A DNA stretch of 64,000 bases, taken from the NCBI GenBank assembly GCA_947307015.1, contig CAMZHV010000002.1:62001-126000 (forward strand). Reading direction: 5' to 3'. Under the pieces are notes generated by a model. That model was not told the origin of the DNA and ran no database searches. It saw only the letters and a program-made list of their open reading frames with translations. Numbering within the stretch: position 1 is the first letter of the stretch; every line of letters begins with the position of its first letter. Shown piece after piece: positions 34,391-43,929 of this stretch. This DNA is from an uncultured Prevotellaceae bacterium (GTDB lineage Bacteria > Bacteroidota > Bacteroidia > Bacteroidales > Bacteroidaceae). A program made the position numbers and the translations under genes.

Positions 34391-36427
34391 ATGACCACCG
34401 AAGACCACATCGAAGCCGACCTCCGCGTCCTTCAGCTCCTCTCGAAGAGCTTCCCCAGCGTGGCTGCTGCCTCCTCGGAGATTATCAATCTCCAAGCAAT
34501 CCTCAACCTGCCCAAAGGTACGGAGCATTTTATGGCAGACATCCACGGCGAGTACGAAGCATTCCTGCATATCCTTAAAAACGCTTCGGGCAACATCAAA
34601 CGTAAGGTGCGCGAATTATATGCCGAAACGCTTTCAGCGGATGAGTTGCGCGAGTTGTGTACCTTGATATATTATCCAGAGCAGAAACTCGAGATTATCA
34701 AGAATCAAAACGAGGCAGCGCTTGCCGCTGTCGCTCCCGAAGCATCGGCTTCGAGTCCTTCCCCCTCGCTCCCTGCGTTCTACGCGACCACCCTCCAGCG
34801 CCTCATCCGCGTATGCCAAAGTGTCTCGTCGAAGTACACGCGCTCGAAGGTTCGCAAGGCCCTGCCGCCCGAGTTCGCCTACATCATCGAGGAGCTGCTC
34901 CACGAGTCGCCCTCCGACGATGACAAGCAGGCCTACTTCGATGGTATCATCGCGTCCATCGTCGAGACCGACCGTGCCGATGCCTTTATCATCGCCTTGG
35001 CCACTGTCATTCAACAGCTTGCCGTCGACGAACTGCATATCCTCGGCGACATCTTCGACCGCGGTCCCGGCGCTCATATCATCATGGACCGCCTCTGTCA
35101 CCATCCTTCATTCGACATACAATGGGGCAACCACGATGCCCTCTGGATGGGAGCTGCAGCCGGCAACGACTGCTGCATAGCCAATGTTCTGCGCCTCTCG
35201 TTGCGCTACGGCAATATGCAAACCCTCGAGGATGGCTATGGCATCAACCTCGTGCCGTTGGCCACCTTCGCCATGGAGACATACGCTGATGACCCTTGCG
35301 ATCTCTTTGGCCCTCGTCTGGACAAGGACGACACGACCCACAACGAGAAGACGCGCCGCCTGATTGCACAGATGCATAAAGCCATCTCCATCATTCAGTT
35401 CAAGCTCGAAGGACAGATGATCCTCCGTCGCCCCGAATGGCAGATGGAAGAACGTCTCGTTTTACAGCACATCGACAAGGAGCGTGGCGTCTATGTCAAG
35501 GATGGCAAGGAGTATGAGATGACCGACACATTCTTCCCCACGCTCGACCCCTCAGCCCCCTATGTCCTTACTGCCGAGGAGCTGGAACTCGTGCGCCAGC
35601 TGCACCACTCTTTCCGCGTCAGCGACAAACTGCAGAAACATATCAAATGTCTCTTCACCCACGGGTGCATGTATGCCATCCACAACGGCAACTTGCTCTT
35701 CCATGCCAGTGTGCCGCTCAATGCCGACGGAACGCTTAAAGAGGTGAATCTCAACGGTAAATACTACAGCGGCCGCGAGCTGCTTCACCACATCGGCATG
35801 ACCATGCGTGCAGCCTTCAATGCCGATACACCGCGCGATGAGAAGCGCTTTGCCCGCGACTATTTCTGGTATCTTTGGTGCGGCCAGGAATCACCTCTCT
35901 TCGACAAGGATCGTATGGCCACCTTCGAGCGCTACTTCCTGCGCGACAAGACTACCCACGAGGAACGCAAGGGCTACTACTATCTCCTGCGTGACAACGC
36001 TGAGGTCTGCGACCGCATCCTTGATGCTTTCGGTGTGCAGGGCAAGCACCGCCACATCATCAACGGCCATGTGCCTGTGCGTGTGGCAGGCGGCGAAAGT
36101 CCTATCAAGGCCGATGGACGGCTTATGGTCATTGATGGCGGTCTGTCAAAGGCTTACCACAACACCACGGGCATCGCAGGCTACACCCTCGTTTTCCACA
36201 GCCGCGGTTTTGAGCTCATCCAGCACGAACCCTTCGAGAGTGCTGACGATGCCATCCGTCGAGGCACAGATATCGTGAGCTCCAAGCAGATTGTTGAGCT
36301 CAGCGGCCGTCGTCTACGCGTGCGTGATACAGATAAGGGACGCGAATTGCAAGCGCAGATTGCAGAATTACAAGAACTTCTTTACGCATATCGCCACGGC
36401 TTCATCAAAGAACAAGCGCGTAAATAA
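34391..36427 (+). CDS. fbp: Fructose-1,6-bisphosphatase, class III
   Basis: A 678-residue class III enzyme of gluconeogenesis. Metallophosphatase motifs are ADIHGEYEAF, GDIFDRGPGAH, WGNHDALWMG and, near the end, INGHVPVRVAGGESPIKADG. Its length fits the class (about 640-690). The start at 34391 is preferred over the longer frame because the conserved region begins just after it and the longer N-terminus (PCAFAARIILLP) has no match to the family. Confidence 0.92.
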   Translation: MTTEDHIEADLRVLQLLSKSFPSVAAASSEIINLQAILNLPKGTEHFMADIHGEYEAFLHILKNASGNIKRKVRELYAETLSADELRELCTLIYYPEQKLEIIKNQNEAALAAVAPEASASSPSPSLPAFYATTLQRLIRVCQSVSSKYTRSKVRKALPPEFAYIIEELLHESPSDDDKQAYFDGIIASIVETDRADAFIIALATVIQQLAVDELHILGDIFDRGPGAHIIMDRLCHHPSFDIQWGNHDALWMGAAAGNDCCIANVLRLSLRYGNMQTLEDGYGINLVPLATFAMETYADDPCDLFGPRLDKDDTTHNEKTRRLIAQMHKAISIIQFKLEGQMILRRPEWQMEERLVLQHIDKERGVYVKDGKEYEMTDTFFPTLDPSAPYVLTAEELELVRQLHHSFRVSDKLQKHIKCLFTHGCMYAIHNGNLLFHASVPLNADGTLKEVNLNGKYYSGRELLHHIGMTMRAAFNADTPRDEKRFARDYFWYLWCGQESPLFDKDRMATFERYFLRDKTTHEERKGYYYLLRDNAEVCDRILDAFGVQGKHRHIINGHVPVRVAGGESPIKADGRLMVIDGGLSKAYHNTTGIAGYTLVFHSRGFELIQHEPFESADDAIRRGTDIVSSKQIVELSGRRLRVRDTDKGRELQAQIAELQELLYAYRHGFIKEQARK

Positions 36428-36436
36428 TCACATTCG

Positions 36437-37333
36437 TCATCCTTGGGCCTTCCCGCTGCCCGGCTCTTTCCAAATGTCCGAGAAGTTGAACCATTGCAGC
36501 GGATAGTGTTCGAGCTGGCGCTCAATGGCAGCGGTATAGGCATCAGCCAACTGTTGCCGTTGCTGTTTCATGGGTAGCGTTTTGTCGTAGGGTAGGGCAG
36601 TGAGGTAGGCGCTGTAGGAACCGTCAGGCTCTTTCATGGCGCATATCATATACGTATCCATGCTCCGCGTGACAGCCATGGCAAAGGGACCGCGGGCGAG
36701 ATATACAGGACTGCCGTGGAGCGTTGAGGCGATGACTTTCCCTGCGTTAGCGAAGCGGTCGGCGAAGGCTATGATGGTCTCGCCGTTGTCAATGGCGCGG
36801 AGGATTGCGTCGCTGTGCGAGGTACGCGTGCCGACGGGTATCATGCGGATGTTCATGCTTCCGAAGGATATTTCGCGATAATCCATGACGGACTGCTTCT
36901 CACCGCCGTACACCAGAACATTACATGTTTTCTTAAAGTGAAACGAGTAGCCGAGGATTTCGCTGCAACCGATGTGGGCACTGAGCAGCAAGATTGACGG
37001 TGCATCCTCGGGGCGGTCGTAGGCGTGCTCAAAGCCGTGGTAGGTTACACCGAAATGATGGCCGGCGTACATCGCAAACTTATCCACTACGGTTTGTCCG
37101 AAAAGGTAGAAGTTGCGATAGAGTGCCACCACTGACTGCCATCGGCCATAATGCCTGTGGTGTCGGTAGTAACGCAAAGTGGGACGTGAACCACGGGCCA
37201 GAAGCATGGAAAAAGGAATGGCGAAGAGCGCCATGAAGGCATATACAGCCTTGATGCTCACGCTCCTCAACATGGCAACGAGGGCTTTGTACATCCAACT
37301 GTAGCCGTATGTGGTTCCTTCGCTTTTCTTCAT
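36437..37333 (-). CDS. LpxL-like acyltransferase
   Basis: A 298-residue membrane-associated protein of the lauroyl/myristoyl acyltransferase family. An N-terminal hydrophobic segment (AVYAFMALFAIPFSMLL) precedes LLLSAHIGCSEILGY, whose HxxxxE is the catalytic pair, and later VIASTLHGSPVYLARGPFAMA. The usual substrate is lipid A precursor, but Bacteroidales have several homologues with other lipids, so the substrate is uncertain. It is convergent with fbp with only nine bases between them. Confidence 0.8.
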   Translation of the reverse strand: MKKSEGTTYGYSWMYKALVAMLRSVSIKAVYAFMALFAIPFSMLLARGSRPTLRYYRHHRHYGRWQSVVALYRNFYLFGQTVVDKFAMYAGHHFGVTYHGFEHAYDRPEDAPSILLLSAHIGCSEILGYSFHFKKTCNVLVYGGEKQSVMDYREISFGSMNIRMIPVGTRTSHSDAILRAIDNGETIIAFADRFANAGKVIASTLHGSPVYLARGPFAMAVTRSMDTYMICAMKEPDGSYSAYLTALPYDKTLPMKQQRQQLADAYTAAIERQLEHYPLQWFNFSDIWKEPGSGKAQG

Positions 37334-37349
37334 TGTCTGTTTCTGATGG

Positions 37350-39557
37350 TCATTCGCCGACGACTACTTTCTTGTCGCCGATGATATAGACACCCTTTTT
37401 CAGTTGACGATTATTCTTTTTGTCCACCGCAGTCGAACGTTCCTTCGAGCCTACTTGACGTCCGCTCAGGTCATAAACCGTGCTGCCCCGTTTCTCCTTT
37501 ATCGCGCCTTCACTGTTCACTTCTCCGACTCCGTCTTCCCCTCCAAACACAAAGGTGAAAGCATTGTCGCCCTGCACATATTCGGCAGGGATATAGGCGC
37601 AGTTGGCAGCGATTGTTCCTGCATCGCACGGTTTGAAAGTGTTGCCGTCAAGTATGTAGTAAACTCCGCTTGTTTCGAGGTACGTAGGAGCTAATGTCCC
37701 GAAAAAAAGGTTGTCGCTGAGTGTGTTGTCGCTGTCTACAGAGGACAGCTCGATAGTGCCTGTCGTGCCGTTCTCGCCTTTGAGCAGCAGGCCTGTGCCG
37801 CCACGGACACTACCCGTCACCTGCTCGAAGGTGATGACGTTGTCGGCGTTGATGGACGTCATCTGCCAAGCGCTGTAGTCCGTGACCTGACTGAAGTCCA
37901 GGGGATAGGCGCAGCAGATGGTGGCATAGCCAGCGGCGTTGAGTGTTGCATTGAGTGATACCCCGGTCGTGCTGACAATCACGTCGTCGAGGAAGAATCG
38001 GTTTTTGCTGCCTGCGGAGGCAAAGGTGATGCGCGTTGCTGGTGTAGCGTCGGTGATGGTGGCGGTGTAGGTCGTGAAGGTACCGTTGACGAGCGTGACG
38101 CTTTCCTTGTCGATGCTGCCGGCTGACACAGAGATCAATAATGTCGTTGCATCGCCGCTCCAGGCGCCTGCACGGAATGACAGTTGCAGCGTACCGGCTG
38201 TCCCGATGGCGGGTGTCGTGGCTGAACCCTTACCGCCGCTTGATCCGAAGCGTGTACAGCCGTCGCCAACGTAACCTTTGTCGAAGGTCCAGCCGCTGTT
38301 GTCCGTATGCGTGCCGTCGGACAGGCCGTTGGAAGCTACTGATCCGTTCCAGCCGCCGCTGTTGCCGCCTGTGCCTGAACATTTCGAGAATGTCTCTGTG
38401 AACACTGTTGCCGTAGCGCCGCCTCCTGCTGTCGTCTTGCCTACAGGAGCAGTTACGGTGAGGGTGAACGAGCTGTTTGATGCCATATAGCTACGACCCT
38501 CTGCGTAGGTCACGTTGATGGTCGTCGTGCCTACCGCTACGGGATTCACGTTGAGGCCGTCCACGGTGGCCACAGCGCTGTTGGCACTTTCGAGCGTCAC
38601 AGCACCGTCGGTCTTGAAATGTACGCCATTCTCCAGCGTGAAGGTTTCGCCGTATGCCACCACGGTTTCTGCGCTGTAGGTCTCAGGCTCCTGATCGGCC
38701 TCGTGATCGCCGTTGTAGTCGTCGTAGCTGAAAGGCACTTCCTTCAAGTCGCCCCAGATATACTGTTCCAAACCGGGATAGTCGATGAAGGGGTTACGAT
38801 TCTTCTGTATGCTGTAGACGGTGTTGTTGCGCTTCACCTCTTTCTCGCTGACGGGGTCGTTTGCAGCCCATTCCATCAACATCTTCAGCTGCCAGGAGGA
38901 CAACCCCGGGTATGTGTTGCCGTCCAGCGTGGGGCGTGACTCTACGTTTTGCGTATACCAGTCGCTCAGTTTCTCCTCGTAGCACGTCACCATATAAAAA
39001 TAGGTACGCGCGAAGTCGCCTTTATATTCGTCGTTGGGTTCGAACACCGTGCCCGTGTATCCGGGATATGTACAAGAGCCCAGCTTGCTGAAGCCGTTGG
39101 CTGACTTATACTTCTCGCCTGAGGTCTCGCCGAAAGGCCAGTTGCTGCGTTGGTTGTTAACATAACCGTCGGTAGGGTAGAGGTGATGCAAGTCGGTGTA
39201 CATCGGCGTGTTGGCACCAAACCAGCTGCTGGGGAACGAGTGCTCGCGGTTGTAGCAGTCGCCTTCTTTCGAGTAGTTGCCACCCTGATCGGTGCCCGGA
39301 CGATAGTTGGTGATGTTGGAATACATATCCCAAATCTTGCCGTCGGCACGTACGTCCGTCGTCTTGAACGCCGTCCAAAGCTCGTTGTACGTCTTTTCCG
39401 TGCGGTTGTAGATAATGCCGCAGAGGGCTGTCTTCAGCTCTTCGCCTTTCTTGCCGTCAGCCTTCTTGTAGTAAGTCCCGGTGCTGTTGGGAGCAGCGGC
39501 GCAAGCGCTCATCGTCGCTACGCCCACCATGACCAATACTAAAAATTCTTTCTTCAT
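37350..39557 (-). CDS. Secreted endonuclease I with Ig-like and C-terminal sorting-type domains
   Basis: A 735-residue exported nuclease. The signal sequence ends at MSAC, so it may be a lipoprotein. An endonuclease I domain (about 25-275) shows NREHSFPSSWFG and TDLHHLYPTDGYVNN, the metal and His motifs. Next come an Ig-like module (about 290-370), a Gly-rich jelly-roll region (about 375-530) and a beta region, ending YDLSGRQVG and IIGDKKVVVGE. It probably degrades extracellular DNA for nutrition. Its promoter region shares a 26-bp inverted repeat with the divergent gene. Confidence 0.87.
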   Translation of the reverse strand: MKKEFLVLVMVGVATMSACAAAPNSTGTYYKKADGKKGEELKTALCGIIYNRTEKTYNELWTAFKTTDVRADGKIWDMYSNITNYRPGTDQGGNYSKEGDCYNREHSFPSSWFGANTPMYTDLHHLYPTDGYVNNQRSNWPFGETSGEKYKSANGFSKLGSCTYPGYTGTVFEPNDEYKGDFARTYFYMVTCYEEKLSDWYTQNVESRPTLDGNTYPGLSSWQLKMLMEWAANDPVSEKEVKRNNTVYSIQKNRNPFIDYPGLEQYIWGDLKEVPFSYDDYNGDHEADQEPETYSAETVVAYGETFTLENGVHFKTDGAVTLESANSAVATVDGLNVNPVAVGTTTINVTYAEGRSYMASNSSFTLTVTAPVGKTTAGGGATATVFTETFSKCSGTGGNSGGWNGSVASNGLSDGTHTDNSGWTFDKGYVGDGCTRFGSSGGKGSATTPAIGTAGTLQLSFRAGAWSGDATTLLISVSAGSIDKESVTLVNGTFTTYTATITDATPATRITFASAGSKNRFFLDDVIVSTTGVSLNATLNAAGYATICCAYPLDFSQVTDYSAWQMTSINADNVITFEQVTGSVRGGTGLLLKGENGTTGTIELSSVDSDNTLSDNLFFGTLAPTYLETSGVYYILDGNTFKPCDAGTIAANCAYIPAEYVQGDNAFTFVFGGEDGVGEVNSEGAIKEKRGSTVYDLSGRQVGSKERSTAVDKKNNRQLKKGVYIIGDKKVVVGE

Positions 39558-39586
39558 TTTTCTTCGTTAGTCAGTCTTTTCAATGC

Positions 39587-39675
39587 TTTCTGGCCGCAAA
39601 GGTACGAAAAAACAAATAAAAGTTATTCGAGTGAATATTCGTTTTAAGTTTTTTTCGTACCTTTGCGGCCAGAAA
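39587..39675. promoter_or_regulatory. Mirror-image divergent promoters in a 26-bp inverted repeat
   Basis: The left arm 39587-39612 and right arm 39650-39675 are perfect inverted copies (right arm starts TTTTTTCGTACCTTTGCGGC). Each contains the -7 box TACCTTTG in the orientation of its own gene, so both flanking genes carry the same core promoter. The AT-rich 37 bases between hold both upstream regions. Confidence 0.85.
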
Positions 39676-39685
39676 CTAAACACGG

Positions 39686-40288
39686 ATGCGTATGACTGCT
39701 GAGAACAATAAGCGTGAACGTCCACGCGACATCGATATACGTTCTGCCATCGAGGTGCTTCGCCAAGGCGGCACGATTCTCTACCCGACTGACACCATCT
39801 GGGGTATCGGCTGTGACGCTACGAACCCAGAAGCGGTGAAGAAGGTTTTTGAAATCAAGCAGCGTGAGGATTCCAAGGCGCTCATTTGCCTCGTGGACTC
39901 GCCGGGACGCCTACAGCGCTATGTCCGCAATGTGCCTGATGTGGCGTGGGATATCATTGACTTGGCTACGAAACCCACGACAGTGATTCTCAATGGCGTC
40001 AACGGCCTTGCTCCCAACCTCTTGGCCGAAGACGGCAGCGTAGGCTTGCGCGTCACTAACGAGGTGTTTTCGCATACGCTCTGCTACCGCTTCCAGAAAG
40101 CCATCGTCTCGACTTCGGCCAACATGAGTGGTCAGCCTTCGCCACAGACCTTTGCGGACATTGACCCCGCTATCATCGCCGCCGTCGATTATGTCTGTGT
40201 CTCGCGTCAACGCGATACCTCACGTCATGAGCCCTCATCGATCATCAAGCTCACCCCGACTGGAGAAGTCACGATCATTCGAAAATAA
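39686..40288 (+). CDS. Threonylcarbamoyl-AMP synthase (Sua5/YrdC family)
   Basis: A 200-residue enzyme that makes threonylcarbamoyl-adenylate from Thr, bicarbonate and ATP for the t6A37 tRNA modification. Motifs are GGTILYPTDTIWGIGCDA, KREDSK-like (KQREDSKALICLV) and STSANMSGQPSP. It is the short YrdC form without the Sua5 C-terminal domain. The partner tsaD is at 51103 in this window. It is followed closely by a ClC channel gene. Confidence 0.88.
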   Translation: MRMTAENNKRERPRDIDIRSAIEVLRQGGTILYPTDTIWGIGCDATNPEAVKKVFEIKQREDSKALICLVDSPGRLQRYVRNVPDVAWDIIDLATKPTTVILNGVNGLAPNLLAEDGSVGLRVTNEVFSHTLCYRFQKAIVSTSANMSGQPSPQTFADIDPAIIAAVDYVCVSRQRDTSRHEPSSIIKLTPTGEVTIIRK

Positions 40289-40304
40289 AAGCTGGATTTG
40301 AAGC

Positions 40305-42134
40305 ATGAAAATCAGCACTGACTCACATATCAGCAAGCTGTTTGCAAAACTGACGGCTCCCCTCCCTGCAAAGGAAGGGCGGGTGAGCGGGTCTTCCTAC
40401 TCTTCAAAGCGTTTGATGCTCTTTCTGGCTTTCATCATCGGTGTGCTCACGTCGCTGGCGGGCTTGTTGCTCAAATGGCTGATCCGACAAATTGAGCACC
40501 TGCTGACACAGCAGTTCTCGATTACCGATGCCAACTGGCTGTACCTGCTCTACCCCGTTGTAGGTATCTTCATTACAGGCCTTTTCGTGCGTTACATCGT
40601 ACGCGATGACATCGGCCACGGCATCACGAAGATTCTTTATGCTATTGCCCGCAAAAAGAGCTTTATCAAGGCACACAACACATGGTCGTCGATCATCGCC
40701 TCTGGTATTACCATTGGCTTTGGCGGCAGTGTGGGAGCTGAGGCACCTATCGTGCTCACTGGTTCTGCCATCGGGAGCAATCTGGGACGTCTCTTCCGCC
40801 TCGATTCGAAACAGGTCATGCTCCTCGTGGGCTGCGGTGCTGCGGGTGCGGTCTCAGGTATCTTCAAAGCGCCCATCGCGGGGCTTGTGTTCACGTTGGA
40901 GGTGCTGATGTTCGATTTCACGCTGGGTAGCCTGCTACCGCTGCTGGTCTCATGCGTCACCGCTGCCGCCGTCACTTTTGCCATCTCCGGTACGGGTAAC
41001 CTCTTTGAGTTTCACCTCGTCAATGCCTTCACAATCACGCGCGTGCCTGCATATATTTTATTAGGTATATTCTGCGGCTTTGTTTCCTTGTATTTCACCC
41101 GCGTGATGACGTGGCTCGAGAATTTCTTCCGCCGAATGGGTTCGCCGTGGACGCGTTTCCTCGTGGCCAGCCCTGTCCTTGCCGTGCTCATCTTCCTCTT
41201 TCCCTCGCTCTATGGCGAAGGTTATGAGATGATCCGTCTGCTCCTGAACGGTCAGGGCGAAGCCGATTGGAACCAAGTCCTCGAAGGCTCACTGTTCTAT
41301 GGTATGCCGCACATCTTGCTCTTATATCTTGCAGGTATCATTGTGTTTAAGGTCTTTGCCACGACGTGTACGAATAGCGGTGGCGGCTGCGGCGGTACGT
41401 TTGCGCCCAGCCTCTTTGTGGGTTGTGTTTCAGGTTTCCTTTTTGCCGCAATCTGGAATATGCTGCCCGGTAACAGCATCATCGTGCCAGAGAACAACTT
41501 CTCGCTTCTGGGCATGTGCGGTCTGATGAGCGGCGTCATGCACGCTCCGCTGACAGGCATCTTCCTCATCGCTGAACTCACGGGCGGTTACGGCTTGTTC
41601 CTGCCGCTGATGATCGTGGCCGTAGCTTCCTACCTGACGATCATTATCTTCGAGCCCCATAGCATCTACACGATGCGTCTGGCGCGTAAGGGTGAGCTCG
41701 TCACGCACAACAAGGATCACGCTATCCTCACACTGATGTCCATGGACTCCGTCATCGAACGCTACGACGAGCAGTTGCACCCCGCTGACGACCTCCGTGA
41801 GATTGTGCGTCAGATCTCCGGTTCTGTGCGCGACATTTTTCCCGTTGTTGACGATGCTGGCAAACTCCTTGCTGTGCTTATTTTAGACAATGTCCGTCAC
41901 GTAATGTTCCGAACGGAACTATACCACCAGTTGCATGTGCGTGACTTGATGTCGCCTTGTGCAGCTCGGCTGACGGTCAACGACCCAATGGATATCGTTA
42001 TGTCCACCTTTGATTCGACACAAGCCTGGTCGCTGCCCGTCGTGGACAGCGACGGCACCTTCGTCGGCTTCATCCGCCGCAGTCACGTCTTCGCGTTGTA
42101 CAGGAAGATGGTGGCGGATATGAGTGATGAATAA
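40305..42134 (+). CDS. ClC-family chloride channel/transporter with CBS domains
   Basis: A 609-residue inner-membrane protein with about ten to twelve helices. Selectivity motifs are GFGGSVGAEAP and GGGCGGTFAPSLFVG. Two CBS domains follow from about residue 480 (PVVDDAGKLLAVLI and PVVDSDGTFVGFIRRS) and probably sense nucleotides. The first 35 residues include TAPLPAKEGRVSGSS, encoded by a degenerate palindromic tail, so the native start may have been replaced. The stop overlaps the longest possible fmt frame. Confidence 0.88.
   Translation: MKISTDSHISKLFAKLTAPLPAKEGRVSGSSYSSKRLMLFLAFIIGVLTSLAGLLLKWLIRQIEHLLTQQFSITDANWLYLLYPVVGIFITGLFVRYIVRDDIGHGITKILYAIARKKSFIKAHNTWSSIIASGITIGFGGSVGAEAPIVLTGSAIGSNLGRLFRLDSKQVMLLVGCGAAGAVSGIFKAPIAGLVFTLEVLMFDFTLGSLLPLLVSCVTAAAVTFAISGTGNLFEFHLVNAFTITRVPAYILLGIFCGFVSLYFTRVMTWLENFFRRMGSPWTRFLVASPVLAVLIFLFPSLYGEGYEMIRLLLNGQGEADWNQVLEGSLFYGMPHILLLYLAGIIVFKVFATTCTNSGGGCGGTFAPSLFVGCVSGFLFAAIWNMLPGNSIIVPENNFSLLGMCGLMSGVMHAPLTGIFLIAELTGGYGLFLPLMIVAVASYLTIIIFEPHSIYTMRLARKGELVTHNKDHAILTLMSMDSVIERYDEQLHPADDLREIVRQISGSVRDIFPVVDDAGKLLAVLILDNVRHVMFRTELYHQLHVRDLMSPCAARLTVNDPMDIVMSTFDSTQAWSLPVVDSDGTFVGFIRRSHVFALYRKMVADMSDE
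40354..40395. repeat. Single palindromic tail inside the ClC gene
   Basis: GCTCCCCTCCCTGCAAAGGA followed by AGGGCGGGTGAGCGGGTCT. It is a degenerate right half of the paired element, with no left half nearby, in the reading frame that gives TAPLPAKEGR. Confidence 0.7.
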
Positions 42135-42147
42135 TATTCCTAAGACA

Positions 42148-43092
42148 ATGAATCTGCAACAAAGAATAATATTTATGGGCACGCCAGAGTTTGCCGTTGA
42201 GAGTCTGCGTGCTTTGGTTGAGAATGAGTATAATGTAGTGGCTGTTGTCACTATGCCCGACAAACCTGTGGGACGCCACCACGACACGCTGCAAGCATCA
42301 CCCGTCAAGGAATATGCCTTGTCCGTGGGGCTACCTGTGTTGCAACCCGAGAAGCTGAAGGATGAGGCATTCATCGAGGAACTGCGCAGCTATCATGCTG
42401 ACGTACAAGTTGTCGTGGCTTTCCGTATGCTGCCAGAAGTCGTTTGGGCTATGCCTCCCAAGGGTACCTTTAACCTACATGCCGCGCTGTTGCCGCAGTA
42501 CCGTGGTGCCGCGCCCATCAATTGGGCTATCATCAACGGCGATACAATGACGGGCGTTACCACCTTCTTCCTTGATCACGATATTGACACTGGACGCATC
42601 ATTCATCAGGTGGCTGCGCCCATTGCCGACACTGATACTGTCGAAGATGTTTATGAACGCTTGATGCATTTGGGCGCCAAACTCGTGATGAAGACGCTCG
42701 ACGACATCGCTGCAGACAATGTACAACCAGTGGCTCAAAGTGAGTTTGGTGATACCATCGCCGAATTGCGTCCCGCTCCCAAACTTTTCCGCGAGAACAC
42801 GCAGGTCCGTTGGCATGAGCACACCGTAAAGTCAGCCTACGACTTCATCCGAGGTCTCTCACCCTATCCTGGAGCCTGGACCACGCTTCGCACTGCCGAT
42901 GGTCGCGAGACTCAGCTCAAGGTGTTCTTTGCCGAAAAGAATGTGGATGCCGACACGAATCCGCTTGTCGTTCAACTCCGTGACGGCTATCTCCGCCTCA
43001 CCGACATTCAGTTGGCAGGCAAGCGCCGCATGAGTGCCCAAGACTTTCTTCGTGGAGCTCATTTGGAGGGTGCCGAGCTCATTGAAACATAG
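42148..43092 (+). CDS. fmt: Methionyl-tRNA formyltransferase
   Basis: The enzyme transfers a formyl group from 10-formyl-THF to initiator Met-tRNA. From this start it has 314 residues. Motifs are RIIFMGTPEFAVESL, the catalytic HAALLPQYRGAAPI with nearby Asn and His, and an HDIDTG-type segment (FFLDHDIDTGRI). The frame is also open from 42124, overlapping the ClC stop. The start at 42148 gives the usual short N-terminus. Confidence 0.92.
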   Translation: MNLQQRIIFMGTPEFAVESLRALVENEYNVVAVVTMPDKPVGRHHDTLQASPVKEYALSVGLPVLQPEKLKDEAFIEELRSYHADVQVVVAFRMLPEVVWAMPPKGTFNLHAALLPQYRGAAPINWAIINGDTMTGVTTFFLDHDIDTGRIIHQVAAPIADTDTVEDVYERLMHLGAKLVMKTLDDIAADNVQPVAQSEFGDTIAELRPAPKLFRENTQVRWHEHTVKSAYDFIRGLSPYPGAWTTLRTADGRETQLKVFFAEKNVDADTNPLVVQLRDGYLRLTDIQLAGKRRMSAQDFLRGAHLEGAELIET

Positions 43093-43274
43093 TTGTGTGT
43101 CCTCTTTTTCGCAAAAAAATAGCAAAAAGTTTGGCTGTTTCGTAAAAATAACGTTACTTTGTCCCCGATAAGCGGCAAATAACGCCTATTATCACCTCTT
43201 TTTAATCCTTTTAATAATAAAAAATTCATTGCCTATCGATTGAATCATTACTCCGAACCAATACTTGGAAAGTA

Positions 43275-43868
43275 ATGCAAGACTACTCCAAAGAGTCTGA
43301 CGAAGTGCTCGTCAAACTCTATGAACAAGGCAATGACGACGCGTTCGATGTTCTGCTCGAACGCCATCAGCAGGTTATCTATAGCTACATCTTCGCCATC
43401 ATACGTGACGAAGATAAAGCTAATGACCTTTTTCAGGAGACTTTCTATAGGGCTATCACAAACATCCGCTCCCATCGCTACACAGAGACTGGCCGGTTCC
43501 AAGCTTGGCTCATGCGTATTGCGCGCAACTTGGTCATTGACGCCGTGCGCCACTGCAAACTCATTGTGGACATCCCCGATGATGTCGAACGTGACCGCAT
43601 CCTCAACGACCCTTCACTGATTGTAGGCAATGTAGAGATGTCTTACCATAACGAGCAGACGTACATTGACCTCGAGCACATGATTACGCTTCTTCCCGAA
43701 GCGCAACAGGAGGTAGTACGGATGCGTATCTACGAGAACCGTCCTTTCAAGGAGATAGCTGTGCGCACACATTGCAGCATCAATACCGCTCTCGGTCGTA
43801 TGCGTTACGCCGTCCTCAACCTTCGCAAGATGGCTGCACATTGCGACCTCACCATCCTCGAAGCATAA
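43275..43868 (+). CDS. ECF-type RNA polymerase sigma factor
   Basis: A 197-residue sigma-70 family protein with region 2 (AFDVLLERHQQVIYSYIFAI, DLFQETFYRA) and region 4 (LPEAQQEVVRMRIYENRPF, followed by an HTH). No anti-sigma gene is adjacent, so its signal is unknown. A -7-like TTACTTTG at 43154-43161 is a weak promoter candidate. A bidirectional terminator separates it from the convergent GH3 gene. Confidence 0.88.
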   Translation: MQDYSKESDEVLVKLYEQGNDDAFDVLLERHQQVIYSYIFAIIRDEDKANDLFQETFYRAITNIRSHRYTETGRFQAWLMRIARNLVIDAVRHCKLIVDIPDDVERDRILNDPSLIVGNVEMSYHNEQTYIDLEHMITLLPEAQQEVVRMRIYENRPFKEIAVRTHCSINTALGRMRYAVLNLRKMAAHCDLTILEA

Positions 43869-43882
43869 TCTTTCGACAGATT

Positions 43883-43921
43883 TTTAACCCAAATCAATCC
43901 TAATGACCGATTTGGGTTAAA
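43883..43921. terminator. Bidirectional terminator between sigma and GH3 genes
   Basis: A perfect 13-bp stem TTTAACCCAAATC (43883-43895)/GATTTGGGTTAAA (43909-43921) with a 13-base loop, in a convergent gap. A/T-rich ends on both sides suit termination in both directions. Confidence 0.8.
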
Positions 43922-43929
43922 GAATCCCT

